A stretch of 64,000 nt of DNA from an uncultured Roseibium sp. (lineage in GTDB: Bacteria; Pseudomonadota; Alphaproteobacteria; Rhizobiales; Stappiaceae), in contig NZ_CANMFD010000005.1 of NCBI RefSeq assembly GCF_947496995.1, positions 310,001-374,000 on the forward strand, given 5' to 3'. The translations under genes and the position numbers were made by a program. The stretch's first letter is position 1. The number at the start of each line of letters is the position of its first letter. Below are positions 33,000-42,387 of the stretch, piece by piece. A model generated the notes under the pieces. It was given only the letters and a program-made list of their open reading frames with translations, ran no database searches and was not told the DNA's origin.

Positions 33000-33191
33000 G
33001 TGAGCAGAATTGCGGCGATCCCGTGAAAGCGGTGAACAAGCCCCCGTGTATCGTCCCTGGAAAGACTTCCGGCGTTTCCTGATCGGTCAAACAGTCCCAT
33101 ATCCGGTGGATGTCTTCTGACATGTTGCCGGGGAGGCATTCTCGCGGCGCAGGTGTAAAAGATTCAAGCGGGAAGAAGCAGGAGATCCTCC

Positions 33192-33866
33192 ATGACATCA
33201 TTTTCGGACCCCGTCGCAGTGTCGGGATATGGGCAAAGGACAGCGCGGCTCGTGCCGGGCCTCGCGGACCTGCATCGCATGGGGGCGCTTTTGCTGGCCG
33301 AACGGTCTCCTGAGGCGGGGCGCATCCTGGTTCTAGGCGCCGGCGGCGGGCTTGAACTGAAAGCGTTCGCAGGAATGTACCCGGATTGGCGCTTCTGTGG
33401 TGTGGATCCTTCAGCGGAAATGCTGGATCAGGCGCGGGCCGAACTCGGGGCTCATGCGGAGCGGGTGCAGTTTTTGGAAGGATATATCGAAAACGCGCCG
33501 GAAGACCTTTTCGACGGTGCGGCCTGCCTTCTCACGCTTCATTTTCTCGAAGCGGAGGACCGTTTGAGGACCCTGCGCGAGATAAAACGCCGCCTCAAGC
33601 CCGGTGCGGCCTTCATTGCCGCGCATCACAGTTTCCCCAACGATACCAGGAGCAAGGACAGGTGGCTTGCCCGCTATGCCGCTTTCGCGGCGGCATCAGG
33701 CATGCCCGACGCACAGACCGAAAACGGCATCGCGGCCATGAAGGAGCGGTTGCCGGTTCTTCCGCCTGAAGAAGACGCCGCGCTGCTGCGGGAGGCGGGC
33801 TTTTGCGACGTCGAGTTGTTCTATTCTGCTTTCACGTTCAAGGGCTGGGTTGGCTACGCGAAGTAG
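33192..33866 (+). CDS. Class I SAM-dependent methyltransferase
   Basis: The 224-residue protein has the Rossmann SAM-binding motif RILVLGAGGGLELKAFA (motif I, about residues 44-60) and the acidic end of strand 2 in CGVDPSAEMLDQA. A motif IV-like region is ACLLTLHFLE, and LREIKRRLKPGAAFIAAHHS follows. It starts MTSFSDPVAVSGYGQRTARLVPGL, with CAGGAG upstream of ATG 33192. The substrate cannot be deduced. It is convergent with ccr, separated by a hairpin at 33925-33950. Confidence 0.87.
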   Translation: MTSFSDPVAVSGYGQRTARLVPGLADLHRMGALLLAERSPEAGRILVLGAGGGLELKAFAGMYPDWRFCGVDPSAEMLDQARAELGAHAERVQFLEGYIENAPEDLFDGAACLLTLHFLEAEDRLRTLREIKRRLKPGAAFIAAHHSFPNDTRSKDRWLARYAAFAAASGMPDAQTENGIAAMKERLPVLPPEEDAALLREAGFCDVELFYSAFTFKGWVGYAK

Positions 33867-33924
33867 CTGCAGATACCCTGCGTCACCGGTTCAGGAACGC
33901 CGGGGTTGAACCCTTCAAACAAAT

Positions 33925-33950
33925 GGCCAGCCCGCCGGAGCGGGCTGGCC
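33925..33950 (-). terminator. Perfect 11-bp hairpin downstream of ccr
   Basis: GGCCAGCCCGC (33925-33935), loop of four and GCGGGCTGGCC (33940-33950). On the minus strand it is followed by ATTTGTTTG, a weak U-rich tract. It lies 72 bp past the ccr stop codon and between convergent genes. Confidence 0.65.
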
Positions 33951-34021
33951 GGCTGCTGGACAGCCTTTCGGGAGCTTTTGAATACCCGGTATCCGAACGA
34001 GGGCGACCCCCCGTTCCGAAA

Positions 34022-35317
34022 TCAGCGGTTGGAGGCCTCCAGAACATCCTCATAGGTGCGCAGTCCGGTGGTCGGGGCGCAGACGAGGACGGACATGTTG
34101 CCAGGGGCATGTTCGTTCTTCCACATCTTGGTGTGCGCCTTGGGGATCTGGTCCCAGGGGAAGACTTCCGACATATAGGGATCGATGCGTCGCTCGATCA
34201 TCAGTTTGTTGGCGGCCGAAGCCTGCTTCAGGTGGGCGAAATGGGAGCCCTGCAGACGCTTCTGGTGCATCCACATGTAGCGGACGTCGAAGGTGCAGTT
34301 GAAGCCGGATGTGCCCGCGCAGATCACGACCATGCCACCCTTTTTGCAGATGAAGGTCGAGACCGGGAAGGTTGCCTCACCCGGGTGCTCGAAGACGATG
34401 TCGACATTGTTGCCTTTGCCGGTGATATCCCAGATCGCCTTGCCGAACTTGCGGACTTCCTTGAACCAGTCGGCATATTCGGCCGAATTGACCTTCGGTA
34501 GCTGGCCCCAGCAGTTGAAGTCCCTGCGGTTGATCACGCCCTTGGCGCCAAGGTCGAGGACGAACTGGCGTTTGTCCTCGTCGGAAATCACGCCGATGGC
34601 ATTGGCGCCGGCTGCAGTGATGAGCTGGATGGCGTAGGAGCCGAGCCCGCCGGAAGCGCCCCAGACAAGGACGTTCTGGCCCGGCTTCAGCTCATGCGGG
34701 TGATGGCCGAACAGCATGCGGTAGGCAGTGGCGAGCGTCAGCGTGTAGCAGGCGCTTTCCTCCCAGGTCAGGTGCTTTGGCCGCGGCATGAGCTGCTGGG
34801 CCTGCACGCGGGTGAACTGCGAGAAGGAGCCGTCCGGCGTCTCGTAACCCCAGATGCGCTGCGAGGTGGAGAACATCGGGTCGCCGCCGTTGCATTCCTC
34901 GTCGTCGCCGTCATCCTGATTGCAATGTACGACGACCTCGTCGCCGACCTTCCAGCGCTTGACCCTGTCGCCAACCGCCCAGACGATCCCGGACGCGTCC
35001 GAGCCGGCGATATGATAGGGCGCGCCATGGCCATCGAACGGACTGATCGGTTCCCCGAGACCGGCCCAGATGCCGTTGTAATTGACACCGGCCGCCATCA
35101 CCAGAACCAGAACCTCGTGGCTGTCCAGTTCCCAGGTCGGTACGACCTCAAGCTGCATGGCCTCTTCCGGTGGGCCGTGACGCTCGCGCCGGATGGCCCA
35201 GGCATACATGTTCTTGGGAACGTGGCCGAGAGGCGGGATCTCACCGATTTCATAAAGGTCTTTCACCGGAGCGTCCTCACGTGTTCGGTTGTCATTGGCT
35301 TCGGCTGCTGCTGTCAT
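34022..35317 (-). CDS. ccr: Crotonyl-CoA carboxylase/reductase
   Basis: The 431-residue MDR-superfamily enzyme has ALVLVMAAGVNYNGIW-like substrate-channel residues (VNYNGIWAGLG), the long insertion HCNQDDGDDEECNGGDPMFS and the NADPH motif VLVWGASGGLGSYAIQLI (about 215-232). The segments FNCTFDVRYMWMHQKRLQGSHFAH contain the histidine region assigned to CO2 binding in characterised enzymes. It reductively carboxylates crotonyl-CoA to ethylmalonyl-CoA, the key CO2-fixing step of the ethylmalonyl-CoA pathway. ATG 35317 follows GGAGGGGAGC. It is divergent from ecm, encoding the enzyme two steps later, with which it probably shares regulation. Confidence 0.96.
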   Translation of the reverse strand: MTAAAEANDNRTREDAPVKDLYEIGEIPPLGHVPKNMYAWAIRRERHGPPEEAMQLEVVPTWELDSHEVLVLVMAAGVNYNGIWAGLGEPISPFDGHGAPYHIAGSDASGIVWAVGDRVKRWKVGDEVVVHCNQDDGDDEECNGGDPMFSTSQRIWGYETPDGSFSQFTRVQAQQLMPRPKHLTWEESACYTLTLATAYRMLFGHHPHELKPGQNVLVWGASGGLGSYAIQLITAAGANAIGVISDEDKRQFVLDLGAKGVINRRDFNCWGQLPKVNSAEYADWFKEVRKFGKAIWDITGKGNNVDIVFEHPGEATFPVSTFICKKGGMVVICAGTSGFNCTFDVRYMWMHQKRLQGSHFAHLKQASAANKLMIERRIDPYMSEVFPWDQIPKAHTKMWKNEHAPGNMSVLVCAPTTGLRTYEDVLEASNR

Positions 35318-35604
35318 TCTGCTCCCCTCCCAGGGCTGTTGTCTGCGGCACCCCTTCGCAAGTGCACAAGGATTTACAGGGCCTGAACCCGATTTTGCGC
35401 AACTATTGTTCAAAAAGTCGCTGCACACTATACGACTATTGCTTAACTTGCGTTTTGACTCCAAGCATATTTTGCATTGCACATTAGGGGTTTCGCAGCT
35501 GTGCAAACTCCGGCACACTTTCGCCTTGGGATTGCAAACCGGGCCAAAGGGTGTGCTGAAATACAAAAAAACAGGCGGTAGAAGGCCTTAGGAGGATAAG
35601 CGGC
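35318..35604. promoter_or_regulatory. ccr-ecm divergent promoter region with repeated TTGC/GCAA motifs
   Basis: The 287-bp region is AT-richer than its surroundings and holds a palindrome TTGCGCAA (35395-35402). Further TTGC cores lie at 35439 and 35448, TTGCATTGCAC at 35472-35482, GTGCAAAC at 35501-35508 and ATTGCAAACC at 35531-35540. Such clusters fit binding of a regulator of the RamB or PhaR kind known to control acetyl-CoA assimilation (inference). Confidence 0.5.
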
Positions 35605-37602
35605 ATGAGTTCAGAAGGTGGCAGCGGCGCGGGACGCGACCGTCCCTGGATATTCAGGACCTATGCGGGTCATTCGACCGCCGCTGAATCGAACAAGCTC
35701 TACCGTGGTAATCTTGCCAAGGGTCAGACAGGCCTGTCGGTTGCCTTCGACCTGCCGACGCAGACCGGTTACGATCCGGACGACCTTCTGGCGCGCGGTG
35801 AAGTGGGCAAGGTCGGCGTACCGGTCGCCCATCTGGGCGACATGCGCGCCCTGTTTCACGAGATCCCCCTGGAGCGCATGAACACGTCCATGACGATCAA
35901 TGCCACCGCACCCTGGCTGCTGTCGTTGTACATCGCTGCGGCGGACGAACAGGGCGCGGACCGCAAACTGTTGTCCGGGACCACCCAGAACGACATCATC
36001 AAGGAATACCTTTCCCGCGGCACCTATGTGTTCCCGCCGGCGCCGTCCCTGCGGCTGACGACGGACGTGATCGCCTGGACCTATTCCAACATGCCGAAAT
36101 GGAACCCGATGAACGTCTGCTCCTATCATTTGCAGGAAGCAGGCGCGACACCGGTGCAGGAGCTGTCCTTCGCGCTGGCGACAGCCGTCGCCATCCTGGA
36201 TTCCATGAAGGCGAGCGGGGCTATCCCGGAAGAGGAATTCCCGAAGGCGGTGGGGCGGATCTCGTTCTTCGTCAATGCGGGCATGCGCTTCATCACCGAA
36301 CTGTGCAAGATGCGCGCCTTCACCGAATTATGGGACGAGATCTGCCTTGAGCGCTACGGCGTGGAGGACGAACGCTACCGTCGCTTCCGCTACGGGGTTC
36401 AGGTGAATTCGCTGGGGCTGACCGAACAGCAGCCGGAAAACAACGTCTACCGTATCCTGATCGAAATGCTTGCCGTGGTGCTTTCCAAGAACGCCCGCGC
36501 CCGCGCCGTGCAACTGCCGGCCTGGAACGAGGCGCTGGGCCTGCCCCGGCCGTTCGATCAGCAATGGTCTTTGCGCATGCAGCAGATCGTCGCTTTCGAG
36601 ACCGACCTCCTTGAGTACGGCGATATTTTCGAAGGCTCTTCGGAGATCACCAGAAAGGTGGAAGCGCTCAAGGCGGAGGCGCGCGAGGAGCTTGCCCGTA
36701 TCGACGCCATGGGCGGGGCCGTTGCCGCCGTCGATTCCAGCTACATGAAGCGTCAACTGGTGGAAGCCAATTCGGCGCGGCTGGCGGCAATCGAGGCCGG
36801 AGAACAGGTCGTTGTCGGCGTCAACAAGTGGACCGACAGCGAGCCGTCTCCCCTTGCCGGCGGAGAGGACGGGGGCATCCTGACCGTGGCCGAGCACGTG
36901 GAAGAAGAGGCTGTCGGCAAGGTGAAAGCCTGGCGGGACGCGCGCGATGCCGCAGCAGTCGCGTCGGCACTGACCGAACTGGAAAGCGCCGCGCGGGAAG
37001 GCCGCAACATCATGGAGCCGTCCATCGCGGCGGCGAAAGCCGGTGTCACCACCGGTGAATGGGGCCGCGTCCTGCGCGAGGTCTTCGGAGAATACCGGGC
37101 GCCCACGGGGGTCGGGCAGGCAGTGCGCAACGATGCCGGCGATCTGGCGGCGGTCCGCAGCGCGGTCGAAGCCGTAAGCGGCAGGCTGGGCCGCCGGCTG
37201 AAATTCCTGGTCGGGAAACCCGGTCTCGACGGGCATTCCAACGGCGCGGAGCAGATTGCCGTCAGGGCGCGCGATTGCGGCATGGAAGTCGTCTATGAAG
37301 GCATCCGCCTGACGCCTGCGCAGATCGTCAACGCAGCGGTGGAGGAGGACGTGCATGTCATCGGGCTCTCGATTCTGTCCGGCTCGCATCTGGCGCTTGT
37401 GGGCGACGTGATGGACCGCCTGCGGGCAGCCGATGCGGTGGATATCCCGGTCGTCGTCGGCGGTATCATTCCCGATGAGGACGCCAGCCGGCTGAAGGCC
37501 ATGGGTGTTGCGGCGGTCTATACGCCGAAGGACTTCCAGCTCACCGATATCATGGCAGACGTGGTCAGGATCGTCGGCAGCAAAGCCGAGCAGGCGGCAT
37601 AG
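35605..37602 (+). CDS. ecm: Ethylmalonyl-CoA mutase (coenzyme B12-dependent)
   Basis: The 665-residue protein has a methylmalonyl-CoA-mutase-type catalytic barrel (about residues 10-500; RPWIFRTYAGHSTAAESNKLYR, GLSVAFDLPTQTGYDPD, TMTINATAPWLL). The C-terminal cobalamin domain has the signature GLDGHSNGAEQIAVRARDCGMEVVYEG (DxHxxG) near 540 and LSGSHL further on. The length and the start GSGAGRDRPWIFRTYAG match Ecm rather than standard methylmalonyl-CoA mutase. It converts (2R)-ethylmalonyl-CoA to methylsuccinyl-CoA. TAGGAGG precedes ATG 35605. It is divergent from ccr. A 7-bp hairpin without a U-tract follows at 37601-37618. Confidence 0.95.
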   Translation: MSSEGGSGAGRDRPWIFRTYAGHSTAAESNKLYRGNLAKGQTGLSVAFDLPTQTGYDPDDLLARGEVGKVGVPVAHLGDMRALFHEIPLERMNTSMTINATAPWLLSLYIAAADEQGADRKLLSGTTQNDIIKEYLSRGTYVFPPAPSLRLTTDVIAWTYSNMPKWNPMNVCSYHLQEAGATPVQELSFALATAVAILDSMKASGAIPEEEFPKAVGRISFFVNAGMRFITELCKMRAFTELWDEICLERYGVEDERYRRFRYGVQVNSLGLTEQQPENNVYRILIEMLAVVLSKNARARAVQLPAWNEALGLPRPFDQQWSLRMQQIVAFETDLLEYGDIFEGSSEITRKVEALKAEAREELARIDAMGGAVAAVDSSYMKRQLVEANSARLAAIEAGEQVVVGVNKWTDSEPSPLAGGEDGGILTVAEHVEEEAVGKVKAWRDARDAAAVASALTELESAAREGRNIMEPSIAAAKAGVTTGEWGRVLREVFGEYRAPTGVGQAVRNDAGDLAAVRSAVEAVSGRLGRRLKFLVGKPGLDGHSNGAEQIAVRARDCGMEVVYEGIRLTPAQIVNAAVEEDVHVIGLSILSGSHLALVGDVMDRLRAADAVDIPVVVGGIIPDEDASRLKAMGVAAVYTPKDFQLTDIMADVVRIVGSKAEQAA

Positions 37603-37784
37603 GTCGGGGTTCCGACCTGACTTCGGATCAATTGTTCGGATCTGCGGAACAGCGTTGAGAGGGTGCCGCCGTCCAGATTTGCTTGCGCAACCTTGTGCAT
37701 CTGCTGTTCCGGGCTCACCGGTTTGCTGGATCCATGCGGTTTTTTCTTACCTGAAACAACGGGTTAACCTTCTGTAAAGCTTTG

Positions 37785-38213
37785 TTAACCCTTTGTTGAG
37801 AGACTGGCAAGGTTCCGCCAGAAGGCGGTAATTCTCTGATGGCCAGGAGGCCGGAAATGGCGACGATCGAAAGGCCGCTCTCGGCCCAAGTCGTGGCGCA
37901 TGCGACAGAGTATCCAGCGGATCGGGACGGTGACGGGACCGGCCACGAGCGCAGAAAAAAGAGTGAGTCCGCAGAGCGCCATGAACCCGATACCGGACTG
38001 TCCGATGATGGACCGGCTGTTCTTATCGACTCTCATCACACCGTGAACCACACGTTGGACGGCGTTGCCGCCTACCGGGCGACAGCCCTGCAGGTGCTTG
38101 AGCCCGGCATAGACCACGGACCTGTAAACCCGCTTCGCGGACCGGTCGACCGGTTGCCGGCAGGCAATATCCGCCATGCCTATGAAGATCACGGCGAAGA
38201 TGAAGCCCCGCAT
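37785..38213 (-). CDS. Possible small membrane protein, unknown function
   Basis: The 142-codon frame has third-position GC bias similar to neighbouring genes and two hydrophobic segments (residues 1-18, RGFIFAVIFIGMADIA, and about 77-103, IGFMALCGLTLFSALVAGPVTVPIRWILC). The C-terminus is arginine-rich. I recognise no family and no strong ribosome binding site. A plus-strand frame over the same bases is also open but encodes a low-complexity charged product. The call is tentative and rests on hydrophobic pattern and codon bias judged by eye. Confidence 0.4.
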   Translation of the reverse strand: MRGFIFAVIFIGMADIACRQPVDRSAKRVYRSVVYAGLKHLQGCRPVGGNAVQRVVHGVMRVDKNSRSIIGQSGIGFMALCGLTLFSALVAGPVTVPIRWILCRMRHDLGRERPFDRRHFRPPGHQRITAFWRNLASLSTKG

Positions 38214-38315
38214 GAAGTGAACGTGGCGACCTGACCAAAGGTATTAACCGTGGGCGAAACCTCCTGAAAAACCCTTGACGGGTTCGTCAGGCTTCCCATA
38301 TCGCGCTGGATACGT

Positions 38316-39374
38316 ATGAATGCGTATTGCGGCGCGGTAACGGATTGCGCCGCCATGTTTCGGGACACGGGGGACCTCACGGCCTTGGCAGAAACGATAC
38401 TAGGCCTGGCGGCGCAGAACCTGCTGTCCCCGATCATCCTGTTTTTTGCATTGGGCCTCGGGGCGGCATTGGTCCGATCCGACCTGTCGGTGCCGGAAGC
38501 AGCGGCGAAAGCCCTGTCGATCTACCTGCTTTTCGCCATCGGGTTCAAGGGCGGGGTCAGCGTCAACGGCCACGGCATCGACGCCGGCCTGCTGATGTCG
38601 CTCCTGGCCGGATTGGTGCTCTCCTTCGCCATTCCTTTTGCGGCTTTTGGCCTCCTGCGGGTGATGACCTCGCTCAGTACCATCGATGCGGCTGCGGTCG
38701 CGGGCCACTATGGTTCCATTTCCATCGTCACCTTCGTGGCAGCCACTTCGGTGCTGCAGAGCCAGGGTATGGCAAGCGAAGGCTATCTTGTGGCGGTCGC
38801 CGCCGTGATGGAAGCGCCTGCCATCCTTTCGGCGCTCTGGCTCGCCTCACGGGCTTCCTCGGACGGAACGGGTCAGTCCGGCAGAAACTCGGGTCTCTGG
38901 CGGGAAATCATGCTCAACGGCTCGATCGTTCTTCTGGTCGGATCTTTCGTCATCGGCTTCCTGTCCGGGCCCAAGGGCCTTGCCGAAATCGAAAGCTTCA
39001 TCGTCGCTCCCTTCAAGGGGGTGCTTTGCCTGTTCCTTCTGGATATGGGCCTGGTTGCAGGACGTGGGCTCAGGGCAAGCGCCAAAGAGCTGCGGCCGGG
39101 CCTGATCGGGTTCGGGATCCTGATGCCCATGATCGGATCGGTCGCGGGTCTTGCTGCGGCCAGCCTGATCGGTCTTTCGACAGGAGGCACCGTGCTGCTG
39201 ATGACGCTCAGTGCGTCGGCATCCTATATCGCGGTGCCGGCAGCCATGCGCGTCGCCCTGCCCGAGGCCAATCCGTCCATCTACCTGACCATGTCGCTGG
39301 GGATTACCTTTCCGTTCAACCTGACGATAGGCATTCCCCTCTATCTCAGCATCGCCCAGGCAATCGGAGGATAA
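38316..39374 (+). CDS. sbtA: SbtA-type sodium-dependent bicarbonate permease
   Basis: The protein of up to 352 residues has about ten membrane segments in two inverted halves, starting AAQNLLSPIILFFALGLGAALVRSDLSVPEAAAKALSIYLLFAIGFKGG. The typical ending is GGTVLLMTLSASASYIAVPAAMRVALPEANPSIYLTMSLGITFPFNLTIGIPLYLSIAQAI. These match the SbtA family (DUF897), which in cyanobacteria imports bicarbonate with sodium. The small PII-like gene 4 bp downstream mirrors sbtB. ATG 38316 lacks a clear ribosome binding site; ATG 38355 is an alternative. Bicarbonate supply to Ccr or propionyl-CoA carboxylase is the inferred purpose. Confidence 0.87.
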   Translation: MNAYCGAVTDCAAMFRDTGDLTALAETILGLAAQNLLSPIILFFALGLGAALVRSDLSVPEAAAKALSIYLLFAIGFKGGVSVNGHGIDAGLLMSLLAGLVLSFAIPFAAFGLLRVMTSLSTIDAAAVAGHYGSISIVTFVAATSVLQSQGMASEGYLVAVAAVMEAPAILSALWLASRASSDGTGQSGRNSGLWREIMLNGSIVLLVGSFVIGFLSGPKGLAEIESFIVAPFKGVLCLFLLDMGLVAGRGLRASAKELRPGLIGFGILMPMIGSVAGLAAASLIGLSTGGTVLLMTLSASASYIAVPAAMRVALPEANPSIYLTMSLGITFPFNLTIGIPLYLSIAQAIGG

Positions 39375-39378
39375 GCTC

Positions 39379-39690
39379 GTGGACATGAACGACGCCAAGC
39401 GGGTCGAAATCATCATCGAGGCGCCGATGGAAACCCGGCTCACCGACGCGCTCGACTGCGCCGGTGTCACCGGCTACACGATCCTGCCGGTCATGGGCGG
39501 GAGCGGCAGTTCCGGACGCTGGAGCCGCGAAGGCCAGGTCTCGCGCGCCGGCGGGATGGTCGCCATCATCTGTATCATTCGCCCGGACCGGCTCGACGCG
39601 CTTCTGGAAGCAGCCTTTACGGTGGTCGAACGGCATATCGGCGTCATTTCCGTCAGCGACTGCGCCGTGCTGCGGGCCGAGCGGTTCTGA
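39379..39690 (+). CDS. sbtB: SbtB-like PII family protein
   Basis: The 103-residue protein has a PII/ferredoxin-like fold pattern: AKRVEIIIEAPMETRLTDALDCAGVTGYTILPVMGGSGSSG, a T-loop region SGRWSREGQVSRAGGMVAIICII, then a second beta-alpha-beta unit LLEAAFTVVERHIGVISVSDCAVLRAERF. The position directly after sbtA and the length agree with SbtB, which gates SbtA in response to adenine nucleotides in cyanobacteria. GTG 39379 is preceded at 8 nt by GGAGG. Translational coupling with sbtA is likely. Whether it binds cAMP/AMP here cannot be seen. Confidence 0.85.
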   Translation: MDMNDAKRVEIIIEAPMETRLTDALDCAGVTGYTILPVMGGSGSSGRWSREGQVSRAGGMVAIICIIRPDRLDALLEAAFTVVERHIGVISVSDCAVLRAERF

Positions 39691-39888
39691 GCCTGCCCGA
39701 CGGCGCGCCGCTCAGCTGCACCGGTGCCGGGCCGTCCGCCGCGAGGCGGCAGGATGGCCTTTACCTCCTGTTTGCCGATAAACGGGTCAGCTCTCCGGCT
39801 GATTTGCATTCCGCATGTCAAATGATATGAACCTTGCCAACGTCAGGCAGGTTTCGGGCGGCAGGCACGGGTTTGGGAGACAGGCATC

Positions 39889-40542
39889 TTGAATTTTCCG
39901 GTACATCTCTTGGAAGGCTACGGCCGTTATCTGGGCAAAGGCTTCGTTCGGAACAGGGAAACCCATGAGCGCCTCGCGCTTTACGGCCAGACTCCCGAAG
40001 TCATGGTGATTTCCTGCTGCGACAGCCGGGTGACGCCGGAAGGCATATTTAATGTCGGTCCGGGAGAACTGTTCGTGGTTCGCAATGTCGCCAATCTGGT
40101 GCCGCCTTACGAGGACACGGAAGGCCAGCACGGCACCAGTGCGGCGATAGAATTCGCCGTCGAGGGGCTCAAGGTCAAACATATCGTTGTCATGGGTCAT
40201 GGCCAGTGCGGCGGCGTGACGGCTTTTCGTGAAAACGCCAATGCACCGATGGAAACCGGAAAGTTCATCGGCCGCTGGATCAAGCTTCTTGAACCTGCAG
40301 CCATCGCCATGGCCTGCATGCCGATCGACAAGGCGGACGATCCGCAGCTTGCCATGGAATACGCGGGCATCCGCCAGTCACTGAAGAACCTGAGAACCTT
40401 CCCCTTCGTCGAACAGGCGCTCGAGCAGGGCACCCTTGAGCTGCATGGCGCCTGGTTCGATATCGGATCGGGTGAGCTCAGGGTCATGAGCCCGGAGAGC
40501 CAGCGGTTCGAAAAAGCCGAACCCGAGGTCATCACAGGCTGA
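39889..40542 (+). CDS. Beta-class carbonic anhydrase
   Basis: The 217-residue enzyme has the zinc ligands and active site in VISCCDSRVTPE (Cys, Asp-Arg dyad, about residues 43-50) and VVMGHGQCGGV (His and Cys, about 103-109). The typical FVVRNVANLVPP and GTSAAIEFAV segments lie between. It interconverts CO2 and bicarbonate. The start is TTG 39889 with GGGAG upstream. It lies 200 bp after sbtB on the same strand and may belong to the same unit. With SbtA it would balance cytosolic inorganic carbon, plausibly for the ccr pathway (inference). Confidence 0.93.
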   Translation: MNFPVHLLEGYGRYLGKGFVRNRETHERLALYGQTPEVMVISCCDSRVTPEGIFNVGPGELFVVRNVANLVPPYEDTEGQHGTSAAIEFAVEGLKVKHIVVMGHGQCGGVTAFRENANAPMETGKFIGRWIKLLEPAAIAMACMPIDKADDPQLAMEYAGIRQSLKNLRTFPFVEQALEQGTLELHGAWFDIGSGELRVMSPESQRFEKAEPEVITG

Positions 40543-40616
40543 CAACAGAGCTCCCTCCGCAAGGCTGGGGGCCAGATATGTTACTTCAGCGGCCGTCGAC
40601 GGCGCGGCCGGATAAA

Positions 40617-40646
40617 AAAAGAGCGCGGCAGCAGCCGCGCTCTTTT
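40617..40646. terminator. Bidirectional terminator between carbonic anhydrase and chemoreceptor genes
   Basis: AAAAGAGCGCGGC (40617-40629) pairs with GCCGCGCTCTTTT (40634-40646), preceded by a run of A and followed by T on either strand. The genes on both sides converge on it. Confidence 0.92.
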
Positions 40647-40671
40647 GTGTTGTTGTTCGGTCGAAGTGCGT

Positions 40672-42387
40672 TCAGGCCGCTGCGACGTTCTTCAGGAAGT
40701 TTTCGACTTCCTGCTTCAGTTCGTCCGTCCGGGAGGAGAGCAGGCCCGAAGCATCCAGAACCGCCCGTGAGGATTCCGATGTCTCGTTCACCGTGCTGGA
40801 GAGGTCCGACATGCGCGAGGAGACGAAGGTCGTGCCTTCCGCCGCCTTCTGGGCATTCTGGGAAATCTCGCCGGTAGCGGAACCCTGTTCGTTGACGGCA
40901 GCCGCGATGGTGCCGGTGTAGGAATTCACCTCTTCCATGATCGTGGTGATCTCGGCGATGGCGCTGACGGATTCCTTGGTGGCTTCCTGGATCGCCGTGA
41001 TCTGGGCGCTGATCTCTTCGGTTGCCTTGGAGGTCTGGGTCGCCAGTTCCTTCACTTCCGCCGCGACGACGGCAAAGCCTTTGCCTGCTTCTCCGGCCCT
41101 TGCCGCCTCGATCGTGGCATTGAGCGCCAGGAGGTTGGTCTGCTCGGCGATGGCCTGAATGAGCGTGACCACTTCACCGATCTTCGAGGCGGAGGCCGCA
41201 AGGCCCTCGACCTTTTCGTTGGTCACCCGGGTGCCTTCAGTGGCGCGGCCGACGACTTCGGTGGTCTGGGACACCTGGCGGGAGATTTCACCGATGGATG
41301 CGGAGAGCTCTTCGGCGGCGCTTGCCACGGTCTGAACGCTGGATGTCGCATCGTCTGCGGAGTTCAGGGTTTCCGTCGCGCTTGTCGCGCTCTGGCCCGA
41401 GAGATCCGAGAGCCGGCCGGCGGTGCCTTCGAGGCCGTGGACGGTTTCGTCGACGGAATTCAGAACGTTGGAAATGTTGTTCCGGAAAGCACCGATGAGG
41501 TCCTGGACAGCGCTCTGCCGTCCCATGGCCGCCGCTTCGGAGTGTTTCTGCTGGTCCGCAAGTTCCAGCCGCTCCATGGCGCGTGATCTCAGCGTGTTGA
41601 CCGCATTCGCGAGAACGCCGATCTGATCGGTGCGGCCTTCATAAGGCACCTCGATGTCCAGATTGTCCTGGGCAATCTCGCCGGTGATTTCTGCAAGCTT
41701 CGTGATCGGACGCATCTGCTGGCGGATCGCGTAGATCAGCAGCAACATGGACACCAGCATCACGGGAAGTGCCCACAGGATGTAGCGGCTCATGAGTTCG
41801 GTGACATTTGCCTCAACGGCTGCCTTTTCGACACCGGCATAGAGAATGCCGATGGTCTCGCCCTTGGTCGAGAAGATCGGCTGATAGACGGTGTAATAAT
41901 CCTTGCCGAGAATGTTGGCCTGGCCGTGGAAGGTCTTGCCCTTCGTCACGATCGGATAAACGGCCCCGGTCTTGCCGAGCGGCGTACCGACTGCGCGGTT
42001 GCCGTCGCCCTTGATGATATTGGTCGACTTGCGCCAGAAGTCCTGGGTTTCCGGATCCCATGCAAACACGGTCGCCGTCTCGCCCGTCATGCGTCCGATC
42101 GAGTCAATCATGTCGTGGTTGTCGAAACCCGGGATTTCAGTGAGTTCGATCTTTGAAACGTTCCCGGTGGAGGTCCATGTTACCCGCGCACCCTCAATGC
42201 GTTCTTCCAGCAGGGTGGCCGCAACACGCAGGTTGACGTCCTGCTTTTTGAGAGCGGTGTCCTGCGCCTGGCCGGAGGCCACCTGGTACAGGATCACTCC
42301 TACAACGAACATCGAGGTTACAAGTAGTCCCGTTGCTATGATTGCAAGAGTCGCGGTAATGCTTAAGCGTGAATACAGACTTTTCAT
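40672..42387 (-). CDS. Methyl-accepting chemotaxis protein with periplasmic Cache domain
   Basis: The 571-residue receptor has TM1 at about residues 10-36 and a periplasmic single-Cache-like sensor (about 40-200, containing [38 protein letters not shown] and the [24 protein letters not shown] strand region). TM2 is at about 205-222, followed by HAMP. The long signalling hairpin includes the conserved tip [38 protein letters not shown]. It passes ligand signals to CheA/CheW; the ligand is unknown, though such Cache domains often bind organic acids. No che genes are adjacent. Confidence 0.93.
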   Translation of the reverse strand: MKSLYSRLSITATLAIIATGLLVTSMFVVGVILYQVASGQAQDTALKKQDVNLRVAATLLEERIEGARVTWTSTGNVSKIELTEIPGFDNHDMIDSIGRMTGETATVFAWDPETQDFWRKSTNIIKGDGNRAVGTPLGKTGAVYPIVTKGKTFHGQANILGKDYYTVYQPIFSTKGETIGILYAGVEKAAVEANVTELMSRYILWALPVMLVSMLLLIYAIRQQMRPITKLAEITGEIAQDNLDIEVPYEGRTDQIGVLANAVNTLRSRAMERLELADQQKHSEAAAMGRQSAVQDLIGAFRNNISNVLNSVDETVHGLEGTAGRLSDLSGQSATSATETLNSADDATSSVQTVASAAEELSASIGEISRQVSQTTEVVGRATEGTRVTNEKVEGLAASASKIGEVVTLIQAIAEQTNLLALNATIEAARAGEAGKGFAVVAAEVKELATQTSKATEEISAQITAIQEATKESVSAIAEITTIMEEVNSYTGTIAAAVNEQGSATGEISQNAQKAAEGTTFVSSRMSDLSSTVNETSESSRAVLDASGLLSSRTDELKQEVENFLKNVAAA

